Source of the DNA: UBA7332 sp051652645
Lineage (GTDB): Bacteria > Bacteroidota > Bacteroidia > Bacteroidales > UBA7332
Reading direction: 5' to 3'
Length of the DNA: 64,000 nucleotides
Assembly (NCBI GenBank): GCA_051652645.1
Contig: JBOFUP010000021.1
Span: forward strand, 1-64,000
Position numbers and translations under genes: made by a program. The notes below the pieces were generated by a model that saw only the letters and a list, made by a program, of their open reading frames with translations, was not told the origin of the DNA and made no database searches. Of the stretch, positions 27,143-35,600 are shown piece after piece; within the stretch, counting starts at the first letter, position 1; every line of letters starts with the position of its first letter.

Positions 27143-29605
27143 ATGATGAAGATAACTCTACGCTCATTTCTTTTCATATGTACACTTCTATCACTAGAGT
27201 TTTTATATGCAGAACATACAGTTGGGGGCCGAGTATACAGTGTTGACACAATAACTTCTGTCCAAGTAGGCCCATCTTCTTACTTCTCCCGTTATAGTTT
27301 CAAACACTCCTCAGCACCTCTTCTTATCTCACTTCTGAAAGTTGATCTGAATGATCCATTCGTTAATATATCAACAGTTATGAGTGCAGACTCAATATCT
27401 GGAAATGAGAGGCCATCAGCTATGGCAAAGAGGAAGTCAAAGTCTGGAGCTCTTTACTTTGGTGGTACAAATGGCGATTTCTATGCCACAACTGGAGCGG
27501 TAGGAACACCCATCAACGGTCAGATTGTAGAGCGACAAATAACACGTCTTCCACACTCTTCTAGACCACTTATAGCCTTTGACTCGGCAAAGAATCCTCT
27601 ATTAGGTATCTTTAAGTTCAGAGGTGTTGCTAGGACAAGCAGTGGAGAATATACAATAAGTAAAACAAATGACTCTAGAGGTAATAATGAATTAGTTCTA
27701 TTCAACAGCTATAATGGAAAGAACTCTCGGACTAACTCATTCGGGACCGAGGTTAAAGTTGAGCTTATTGATAGTGATTGGGCTATTAATAGTGATACTA
27801 GAGTAAGAGTTGTAGCTATAGAAAAGGGTATAGGTAACATGCAGATAGGATCAAATTATGCAGTTCTATCTGGCCATGGTGATGCTGCAGCATTTCTTAA
27901 TAACCTATCAACAGGAGATGAGATCACACTTCAGCTATCTATTGATACAGAACAGGGAGCCAGCTCATTTGATTTTGCAGAGATGATAGGTGGAGATAGA
28001 CTTATTCTAGCCGATGGTGAGATCACAGATAATGATTGGGCAGAGAACCATCCACGGACAGCAATAGGTTTTTCACAAGATAAGAGATTTCTATATTTCA
28101 TGGTAGTAGATGGAAGATCTTCTCTTTCAGTTGGGTGTACGACGAAACAACTTGGTGAGTTAATCAAGTTATCAGGAGCTTCGGATGCACTTAATCTAGA
28201 TGGTGGTGGATCTAGTGCTCTATATGTAAATAAATTAGGTGTGACGAATAACCCTAGTGACTACAGTGAACGGGCCGTAGCAAATGGTATCTTCGCTGTA
28301 TCAACAGCGCCAGAAGATGAGTTTATTACTAACATATCAACAAAAGAGTATAAGTTCTCCATACCAATTTATGGAGTCATCAAACCAACATTCTATGGAT
28401 ATAATAAGTATGGAGTTCTTATTGATTCAGATCTTAAAGGAGTAACTCTTTCGTGTAGTGATGAGTATGGCTATATAACAGAAGAGAACTCATTTGTAGC
28501 AACGTCTTCGCTTGATGGTACAATTCAAGCAACATTCCAAGGAATAACTATTGATATACCATATAAAGTGGATGGTCAAGCCGATATCTCACTACGATTA
28601 GACTCTGTCGTACTAGATTCAAAACTAGACTACACAATAGAGGTAATTGGTAAGGTTGGTGATAATACTATCCCTATGCATCCTAATGCGTTGACTTGGA
28701 GTATTCGTAATGCTCAGATTTGTGAGATTTATCAAGGGACAATCAAACCAATAAGCAATGGTGAGACATGGGTCGTAGGCGAGCTTGGTGAGTTTATTGA
28801 CTCAATTAAAGTTAAGGTACAAATGCCACAAGAGAGGTACTATTCTCAATATCAATTCGAAGACCTTAATACGTGGAGCTATACAGCTTCGTCCAATCTC
28901 AAAGATATAGAATTTTTGACACACAATAGACCCTCACATTGGGAGTGTGGATCAACAGTAAACTATAGATATACATCTGGTAGAGCACCAAGTATTCGTC
29001 TGTCGAAGGAGATAACACTCTATAGTCTTCCAGATACAATGCGCTTGACTCTTAATACTGGAGAGGTAGACCTTTCAAAGATTATTCTATCTATTAGAGC
29101 TTCAAATACAAGCATTGCAACATCATTCACATTTGAAAACTTGAAGAAGGGGATAGATAATACCATCTCATTATCCTCTACTCAAATGGGAGTAGATAGA
29201 TCAGATCTAGCTGGATATCCAATAAAGTTAGAGTATTTGATGCTATATATAAACACTACTTCTCAAGTGGTAGATCAGATATACTCAATTGGGTTAAAAG
29301 AGATAACTATGGTTTACGACAATATAGAATTATCAACCTCTTCTCCTAGCTTATCTAGTCAAATAAAAGTCTATCCAAACCCTTCCAATATTGGACGAGT
29401 TACAGTTGATCTTGATAGGGAGGTAACATCAAAGGCCTCAGTTACGCTTATTACTCTCTCGGGTGAGATTATAAGATCATACAACCTATCTAGTAACTTC
29501 ACTGATAGAGTTGAAATACCTCTCAATGGAGTTAATCCAGGTACCTATTTTATAAGAGTGGCGTATGATGAGTATTCTGAAGTGGCGAAGCTCATAGTTA
29601 GGTAA
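27143..29605 (+). CDS. phosphodiester glycosidase (NAGPA domain), T9SS-exported
   Basis: NAGPA-domain proteins split sugar-1-phosphodiester bonds; the mammalian enzyme uncovers mannose-6-phosphate by removing GlcNAc. A signal peptide ends near residue 24. The NAGPA domain (about 80-390) shows AENHPRTAIGFSQDKRFLYF, VVDGRSSLSVGCTTKQLGEL, ASDALNLDGGGSSALYV and ERAVANGIFAVS. The rest is beta-sandwich-like, and the final 80 residues are a T9SS type-A sorting domain (QIKVYPNPSNIGRVTVDLDR ... GTYFIRVAYDE). In a wall-degrading locus a target could be a phosphodiester between wall polymers and MurNAc, or GlcNAc-1-phosphate linkages. This is an inference. Start could also be the second ATG. Confidence 0.85.
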   Translation: MMKITLRSFLFICTLLSLEFLYAEHTVGGRVYSVDTITSVQVGPSSYFSRYSFKHSSAPLLISLLKVDLNDPFVNISTVMSADSISGNERPSAMAKRKSKSGALYFGGTNGDFYATTGAVGTPINGQIVERQITRLPHSSRPLIAFDSAKNPLLGIFKFRGVARTSSGEYTISKTNDSRGNNELVLFNSYNGKNSRTNSFGTEVKVELIDSDWAINSDTRVRVVAIEKGIGNMQIGSNYAVLSGHGDAAAFLNNLSTGDEITLQLSIDTEQGASSFDFAEMIGGDRLILADGEITDNDWAENHPRTAIGFSQDKRFLYFMVVDGRSSLSVGCTTKQLGELIKLSGASDALNLDGGGSSALYVNKLGVTNNPSDYSERAVANGIFAVSTAPEDEFITNISTKEYKFSIPIYGVIKPTFYGYNKYGVLIDSDLKGVTLSCSDEYGYITEENSFVATSSLDGTIQATFQGITIDIPYKVDGQADISLRLDSVVLDSKLDYTIEVIGKVGDNTIPMHPNALTWSIRNAQICEIYQGTIKPISNGETWVVGELGEFIDSIKVKVQMPQERYYSQYQFEDLNTWSYTASSNLKDIEFLTHNRPSHWECGSTVNYRYTSGRAPSIRLSKEITLYSLPDTMRLTLNTGEVDLSKIILSIRASNTSIATSFTFENLKKGIDNTISLSSTQMGVDRSDLAGYPIKLEYLMLYINTTSQVVDQIYSIGLKEITMVYDNIELSTSSPSLSSQIKVYPNPSNIGRVTVDLDREVTSKASVTLITLSGEIIRSYNLSSNFTDRVEIPLNGVNPGTYFIRVAYDEYSEVAKLIVR

Positions 29606-29646
29606 TAAAGATTAATTATCAAAGAATACATCTAAATCTATTAACA

Positions 29647-30558
29647 ATGAAAAGAACTATTCTCTATATACTTACAGCCTTCTCATTATCAATGAGTGCT
29701 CAGAGAGTGACAATATCAGAGCCACAGAAGATTCAAACTCCAAGCAACAAAAGGACTTTCTATCCAATTCTTAGCAACGATGGTAGCAAACTACTATTTA
29801 CTAGTGAGAATTATCAAGGAGTCTCTCAATATAATATATCTGACAAATATATTAAGGTCATCTCCCGAAAAGAGGGTGCTGGGTATGATGCTACATTTAG
29901 CCAGGATGGAGCTGAGGTATATTACAAAGAACAACATAAGAGAGAGGGTAAGATATATCGTTCTCTCATGAAGTTTGATCAGGCAACGGGTACCTCTATT
30001 GAGGTAATAGCACCACAGCGTTCTATAAAACAACCACAAGTTGGGCTTGCTGGTCAGTTAAAGGTTGTTGCAGAGGGTAAGCTTATAGAGCGTAGTTCTT
30101 CTCGTTCGCTAAGCAATATACCATATATATACAGTAATGAAGGAGCTATTGATATATATCAAAATGGACAAAAGAAGACTATTCGTCCGCTTGCCAATGA
30201 AGCTTCAACATATATCTGGTGCTCGCTATCACCAGACAAGAACAGACTACTATTTGTTGTCCCATCTAAAGGGTGCTATATTTCAGATTTAGATGGAAAT
30301 AACGTAAAGTTTATTGGTCAAATTGAATCACCAGTATGGTTTAATGATGACTATGTTGTTGGGATGATCACGGAAGACGATGGCTACTTCTTCACATCTT
30401 CTCGTATCGTACTTACTTCTATTAAGGATGGTGTTGAGTATCAATTGAGCTCAAATATACCAATGGCAATGTATCCATCTGTTGCTATCTCTGTCGGAAG
30501 AGTAGCATTCAATACCCTTTCAGGAGAGATCTATATAATTGATGTAACCATTAAATAA
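29647..30558 (+). CDS. secreted TolB-like (PD40) beta-propeller protein
   Basis: A 303-residue protein with signal peptide MKRTILYILTAFSLSMSA. PD40/WD40-like blades repeat, as in FYPILSNDGSKLLFTSENYQ, GYDATFSQDGAEVYYKE, WCSLSPDKNRLLFVVPS. It has no sorting tail, so it is probably periplasmic. The amidase gene starts seven bases after its stop codon, so the two may work together, perhaps as a binding partner. No enzymatic motif is seen. Confidence 0.75.
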   Translation: MKRTILYILTAFSLSMSAQRVTISEPQKIQTPSNKRTFYPILSNDGSKLLFTSENYQGVSQYNISDKYIKVISRKEGAGYDATFSQDGAEVYYKEQHKREGKIYRSLMKFDQATGTSIEVIAPQRSIKQPQVGLAGQLKVVAEGKLIERSSSRSLSNIPYIYSNEGAIDIYQNGQKKTIRPLANEASTYIWCSLSPDKNRLLFVVPSKGCYISDLDGNNVKFIGQIESPVWFNDDYVVGMITEDDGYFFTSSRIVLTSIKDGVEYQLSSNIPMAMYPSVAISVGRVAFNTLSGEIYIIDVTIK

Positions 30559-30565
30559 GTTGGCC

Positions 30566-32941
30566 ATGAAGACAAAACTATTACTATTAGCACTAGTTGC
30601 ATCAAATACTCTTTATGCTCAAGATATGTCGGGGCTAAAAGTTTTTATTAATCCTGGACATGGAGGTTATGACTCTGACGACAGAAACGTTGTTATTGCT
30701 CCCTTCACTCAGGGCGATAAGGAGGGCTTTTGGGAATCAGTAAGTAACCTTGATAAAGGGTTTTACCTCCGTGATATGCTAAACCATAGAGGTGTTGTGA
30801 CTCAGATGTCACGAGTTCAGAATACTACAGCAGACGATCTTCCTCTTTCAACCATAGTAAGAATGGCTAACGAGTTCGAAGCTGATATGTTTCTTTCTAT
30901 TCACAGTAATGCAAGTGATGGTATTTCAAACTACCCACTAATGTTATTTAGAGGATATACAGATGCACCCGAGAGGCCTGGTGCGAAAGTTATGGCTAAT
31001 CATCTTTTCAATAATTTCTCAAGTAATAAGATCCCAACTTGGACTAGTAGTTATACTCAAGTTATTGGTGACTGGACTTTTCAGCCTGGATGGGGTACAT
31101 CTGGGTATGGTGTCCTTAGAGGACTAACTGTTGATGGTGTCCTTTCTGAAGGATCTTTTCATGACTATATTCCAGAGACCTACAGATTAATGAGTCAAGA
31201 TTATCGAAAGCTCGAGGCTTGGCATTTTATGAGGGCTATAGCCAATAATTTCGATAGAGGTGAGATAGACCATGGTAACATTGCTGGTCAAGTAAGGGAT
31301 TCACGACTCAAGAATGAGGCCACTTATTTTAAGACAAAGGGTAGGGATGAGTTATTACCTATTCACAAAGCGAAGTTGACTCTTACACCTGGTGATATTG
31401 TCAAGTATACAGATGAGCTATATAATGGAGTTTTTCTTTTTGATAATCTTCAACAAGGAGAGTATAGGCTTTTAGTTGAGGCTGAGGGCTATTACTCACA
31501 AAACATTGAATTTGTTGTCACAAATGGAGAGGTATCATATCATGACTTTTTAATTAATAGAGTTCGTCAGACACCTCCTGTCGTTACAGATTGGTCTCCT
31601 AAGGTAGAGTCAAATGAACTAGTAGAGTGCAGTACTCCTATCTATATTAGCTTTAACTGGGATATGGATGAAGAGAGCATACAAGAAGCACTCACCATAG
31701 AACCCAAAACAGAAGGGACTATAACCTTCGAAGATAGTCAGTATAGAGTATGTTTTACCCCCACAAATCCTTGGGAGGTAAATACTACATATCGTGTTAA
31801 GCTAGACAAGTCAGCCAAACATCCAGATAATATACCAATGGAGGAGGATTTTGAGTTTAGCTTCACAACGAAAGATCGCAATAGGTTAGGACTTATACTT
31901 AGTAACCCTAAGACGGGTGATCAAGATGTCCACCCACGAACTAACTTTAGACTAATATTTGATAGAGTGGTTAAGACTGCAGGTATCAATACTAATATAA
32001 AAGTTGTGGATGAATCGGGAGAGGTTGTAAATAAAAATGTGAGAACAGTCCAAAATAATAGGGTGTCATCACCTTATGGATCTCACTTTTTTGATCTTAC
32101 TCCTGCAATGAACCCAGGCTCTGAATATAGACTTATTGTCTCTGGATCTGTGCTAGATGAGGTGAATATACCTGTAGTTGAAGAGATTGTTATTCCTTTC
32201 AGAGTTGGAAATGTAGTGGTAGAGGATCAACCTATAGTTGAAACTTTCGACAATACAGATCTTATAACCAATGATACAGATAGCAATGTAGAGTGTTCAA
32301 AAGCAACAGCTCAGAGAACAACCTCAAGAAAGCTATTTGGGACAGCAGCTTGGACGCTATCAACAACCTTCAACCAGTCTCAAGCCATGGCTTCCTTTAT
32401 CTCGTCTTCTCCTATAATGGTAGAGAATGGTGATGTTATAGGTTTGCATATCTATGGTGACCTAAGCCATAATAGGCTGGAGTTAATACTTGATGATGCT
32501 TCACAAAGAAGCTACCAACTATTAACACAGCTTGACTTTGCAGCTTGGCAGTTCCGCGAGTTACAGCTTCAAGGTTTAGAGAGTGATAAGAGCTATTCGA
32601 TTATTGGCTATAGACTAGTTGCGTCAGATAGAGAGCTTTCTCTTTCTAATGATATATCACTTGATAATCTATTGAAATACAAAACTCCTATTACATCAAC
32701 ACCAGAAGTGGAGGCATCAATAGTACAGCTATATCCAAACCCAGTGAGGGATAATCTATATGTAAGGATTTCTGATTCTCATGATTTCATTTCTATAAAG
32801 CTATTTACACAGAGTGGAGTCCTAGTTAGAGAGTCAAACTTACCACAGATTTCGGTTGCTTCGATTCCGGCAGGAACATACATTGCATCAGTAGAGTTGA
32901 AAGGTAGACAAATAACTAAACCAATCATTATTATTAGATAA
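30566..32941 (+). CDS. N-acetylmuramoyl-L-alanine amidase (Amidase_3), T9SS-exported
   Basis: Zinc amidase that removes stem peptides from MurNAc. I start it at ATG 30566 (MKTKLLLLALVASNTLYA signal peptide); an in-frame TTG at 30560 only adds two residues. Amidase_3 motifs: KVFINPGHGGYDSDDRN with the first Zn His, a ligand Glu near GDKEGFWESVSN, MFLSIHSNASDG with the second Zn His, and LRGLTVDGVLSEGSFHDY with the general-base Glu. Two Big-5-like sandwich domains follow (STPIYISFNWDMDEESIQEA and HPRTNFRLIFDRVVKT). A T9SS type-A tail closes the protein (VQLYPNPVRDNLYVRISDSH ... GTYIASVELKGRQ). It should act outside the cell, upstream of the GHL10 glycosidase in the degradation order. Confidence 0.9.
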   Translation: MKTKLLLLALVASNTLYAQDMSGLKVFINPGHGGYDSDDRNVVIAPFTQGDKEGFWESVSNLDKGFYLRDMLNHRGVVTQMSRVQNTTADDLPLSTIVRMANEFEADMFLSIHSNASDGISNYPLMLFRGYTDAPERPGAKVMANHLFNNFSSNKIPTWTSSYTQVIGDWTFQPGWGTSGYGVLRGLTVDGVLSEGSFHDYIPETYRLMSQDYRKLEAWHFMRAIANNFDRGEIDHGNIAGQVRDSRLKNEATYFKTKGRDELLPIHKAKLTLTPGDIVKYTDELYNGVFLFDNLQQGEYRLLVEAEGYYSQNIEFVVTNGEVSYHDFLINRVRQTPPVVTDWSPKVESNELVECSTPIYISFNWDMDEESIQEALTIEPKTEGTITFEDSQYRVCFTPTNPWEVNTTYRVKLDKSAKHPDNIPMEEDFEFSFTTKDRNRLGLILSNPKTGDQDVHPRTNFRLIFDRVVKTAGINTNIKVVDESGEVVNKNVRTVQNNRVSSPYGSHFFDLTPAMNPGSEYRLIVSGSVLDEVNIPVVEEIVIPFRVGNVVVEDQPIVETFDNTDLITNDTDSNVECSKATAQRTTSRKLFGTAAWTLSTTFNQSQAMASFISSSPIMVENGDVIGLHIYGDLSHNRLELILDDASQRSYQLLTQLDFAAWQFRELQLQGLESDKSYSIIGYRLVASDRELSLSNDISLDNLLKYKTPITSTPEVEASIVQLYPNPVRDNLYVRISDSHDFISIKLFTQSGVLVRESNLPQISVASIPAGTYIASVELKGRQITKPIIIIR

Positions 32942-32946
32942 CAAAG

Positions 32947-34113
32947 ATGAGATTAACAACCACAATACTATTAGCTCTGCTGATAAGTTTTCAGACACTT
33001 CAAGCTAAAGTGATTACAGGTGCAGATCAACACAAGGAGTACCTACCTCTACTTAAGGGTAAGAGGGTAGGTATACTTGCCAATCAAACATCAATTATTG
33101 GTAACCAGCACTTAGTTGACTTCCTTCATAGTCGAAAGTACAACATAGTCACAATATTCTCTCCGGAACATGGATTCCGGGGAGATGCCGATGCAGGTGA
33201 GCACGTAAAGAGCAGCACAGACCAAAAGACTGGTATATCAATACGCTCTCTTTATGATGGAGACACAGGAAAGCCTAGTGTGGAGGCTATGCAGTCCATA
33301 GATATACTACTTTTCGATCTTCAAGATGTAGGATTAAGATATTACACCTACCTTACAACAATGGTTAGAATGATGGATGCGTGTTCGGAGAATGGTGTGG
33401 AGATGATCATACTTGACAGACCTAATCCAAATGGACACTATATCGATGGCCCTATACTAGATATGAAACATAAGTCAGCTGTTGGATGGTTACCTATACC
33501 TATTGTACACGGTATGACTCTAGGCGAGTTGGCTATGATGACTCTAGGTGAGCAGTGGCTACCAGAGGGAAAGAGTTGCAACTTAAAGGTTATAACTTGC
33601 AAGAACTATACGCATCAGACACACTACGAACTCCCTGTGGCACCATCGCCAAACCTACCAAATATGAGATCAATCTATCTCTATCCATCACTATGCTTCT
33701 TTGAGGCAACCCCCGTGAGTTTAGGTAGAGGGTCTCAACTCCCTTTTCAAGTTTATGGCCATCCTAATATGTTAGGCTATGACTTCAGTTTCACACCACG
33801 CTCCATTACAGGAGCCAAGAACCCACCTCAGTTGGATAAGAGATGCTTCGGTGTTGATCTATCCAGCCAGCCCTCTAACCAAGAGCTGTGGAGAAGAGGC
33901 GTAGACCTCACTTACCTCATTGATGCATACAATAACCTAAACCTTGGCGACCACTTCTTCAGACCATTCTTTGAGAAGCTTGTTGGGGTTGATTATGTTC
34001 GCAAAATGATAAAGCAAGGTAAATCAGCAGAGGAGATACGTCAGATGTGGAGTCAGGATGTAGAGAAGTTTGAGAAGCAGAGAGCCCCATACCTACTATA
34101 CCCATTGAATTAG
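32947..34113 (+). CDS. namZ: NamZ exo-beta-N-acetylmuramidase (DUF1343), second copy
   Basis: Second DUF1343 protein of the locus, 388 residues, with signal peptide MRLTTTILLALLISFQTLQA. Motifs: GKRVGILANQTSIIGNQHLV, FSPEHGFRGDADAGEH with the probable catalytic Glu, LLFDLQDVGLRYYTYLTTM, ILDRPNPNGHYIDGPILD, and FEATPVSLGRGSQLPFQVYG. It differs from the copy at 8368 in most non-motif positions and keeps the His-Tyr-Ile-Asp-Gly-Pro insert typical of the other DUF1343 subgroup. It starts five bases after the amidase stop and precedes a sodium symporter and GH20, which suggests a MurNAc/GlcNAc release module. Confidence 0.9.
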   Translation: MRLTTTILLALLISFQTLQAKVITGADQHKEYLPLLKGKRVGILANQTSIIGNQHLVDFLHSRKYNIVTIFSPEHGFRGDADAGEHVKSSTDQKTGISIRSLYDGDTGKPSVEAMQSIDILLFDLQDVGLRYYTYLTTMVRMMDACSENGVEMIILDRPNPNGHYIDGPILDMKHKSAVGWLPIPIVHGMTLGELAMMTLGEQWLPEGKSCNLKVITCKNYTHQTHYELPVAPSPNLPNMRSIYLYPSLCFFEATPVSLGRGSQLPFQVYGHPNMLGYDFSFTPRSITGAKNPPQLDKRCFGVDLSSQPSNQELWRRGVDLTYLIDAYNNLNLGDHFFRPFFEKLVGVDYVRKMIKQGKSAEEIRQMWSQDVEKFEKQRAPYLLYPLN

Positions 34114-34142
34114 TGTAACAATAGAGTAAAAGATATAAACTT

Positions 34143-35600
34143 ATGAGTGCAACCCTTGTGCTATTTACAATCATCACTTTTTTTGCCATATTATACCTTA
34201 TAGCTTGGATAACTGGTAGAAAGGCAGACAATCAGAGCTTCTTTGTTGGCAATCGCAAATCACCTTGGTATGTTGTGGCCTTCGCAATGATTGGCACCTC
34301 CATCTCTGGTGTTACCTTCATCTCCGTACCTGGATGGGTTGCCACAAGTAGCTTCTCCTACATACAAATGGTATTAGGATTCATCTTCGGCTACTTCATC
34401 ATCGCGTGGATACTTATTCCACTCTACTACAAGATGAATTTGCTCTCTATATACGAGTATCTAGAGGAGCGATTTGGTTTCGGAGCTTACAAGACAGGTG
34501 CGCTATTCTTCTTTATCTCCAAGATGCTGGGAGCAGCTGCTAGGATGTTTCTTGTTGCTAGTGTTTTACAACTACTTATATTTGATAGTGTAGGTATACC
34601 ATTTAGCATCAACGTGATGATAACCATTGCTCTGATATGGCTCTACACCCACAAAGGAGGGGTGAAGACTCTCATCTGGACAGATGCACTTCAGACCTTT
34701 GCTCTTCTAGCAGCAGTTATCCTCTCAATCTATTATATGGCAAAGAGTATGAACCTTGGTCTAACATCAGTTGTAGAGACCATCTATAATCACGACTATA
34801 CTCAAGTGTTCTTCTTTGATGATATAAATGACAAACGCCATTTCTTAAAACAGTTCCTAGCTGGAGTATTCACCACAATAGCTATGACGGGACTCGACCA
34901 AGACATGATGCAGAAGAACCTCAGCTGTAAGAATATTAGAGATGCTCAGAAGAACGTCCTTTCTTGTGGTATTGCACTTCTTCCAGTCAATATACTGTTT
35001 CTTTCTCTCGGAGTATTACTTTTCACCTTTGCATCACACATAGGAATGGAGCTGCCAATGAAGAGTGACGACCTATTCCCTATGATTGCTACTCGAGGAT
35101 ATCTACCTCAAGTGGTAGGTGTTATATTTGTTGTGGGTTTGATCTCTGCAGCTTATTCTAGTGCTGGAAGTGCACTTACAGCACTTACTACCTCTTTCAC
35201 CGTAGATATACTAGGTATGACAAGAAAGAGGGATGAGAAAAAGACGGCTCAAGCACGTAAGTGGGTACATGTTGTGATGTCTATATTCATGGGTATAACC
35301 ATTATTGTATTCCAACTCTTGAATAACACTAGTGTTATAGACGCTGTATATATTCTTGCTAGTTACACCTACGGGCCACTTCTCGGACTATTCCTTTTTG
35401 GTATTCTTACTCCATGGAGTGTGCGTGACAAGCTAGTTCCCTTAGTGGCTATCCTTTCACCAATCATTTCATTCATACTAAGTAGCAATTCAGAGGCTTG
35501 GTTTAATGGCTATAAGTTTAGCTATGAACTATTGATAATTAATGCTCTTATTACCTGTTTTGGACTTCTAATCATTCGCAAACCAAAGTTAATACTATGA
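34143..35600 (+). CDS. sodium:solute symporter (SSS family)
   Basis: Inner-membrane sodium-coupled sugar-type transporter with about 13 hydrophobic helices in 485 residues. Family marks: FFVGNRKSPWYVVAFAMIGT then SISGVTFISVPG in the first helices, YEYLEERFGFGAY, FAL-rich helices, MTGLDQDMMQKNLSCKN, and FVVGLISAAYSSAGSALTAL. The downstream GH20 start codon overlaps its stop (ATGA), so the two are translationally coupled. The natural substrate is then probably GlcNAc or MurNAc released in the periplasm; sequence alone does not decide. Confidence 0.88.
   Translation: MSATLVLFTIITFFAILYLIAWITGRKADNQSFFVGNRKSPWYVVAFAMIGTSISGVTFISVPGWVATSSFSYIQMVLGFIFGYFIIAWILIPLYYKMNLLSIYEYLEERFGFGAYKTGALFFFISKMLGAAARMFLVASVLQLLIFDSVGIPFSINVMITIALIWLYTHKGGVKTLIWTDALQTFALLAAVILSIYYMAKSMNLGLTSVVETIYNHDYTQVFFFDDINDKRHFLKQFLAGVFTTIAMTGLDQDMMQKNLSCKNIRDAQKNVLSCGIALLPVNILFLSLGVLLFTFASHIGMELPMKSDDLFPMIATRGYLPQVVGVIFVVGLISAAYSSAGSALTALTTSFTVDILGMTRKRDEKKTAQARKWVHVVMSIFMGITIIVFQLLNNTSVIDAVYILASYTYGPLLGLFLFGILTPWSVRDKLVPLVAILSPIISFILSSNSEAWFNGYKFSYELLIINALITCFGLLIIRKPKLIL

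Noticed and set aside
30560..30565. TTG start for the amidase
   Set aside because: ATG at 30566 gives a normal signal peptide; TTG only adds Met-Ala before it.
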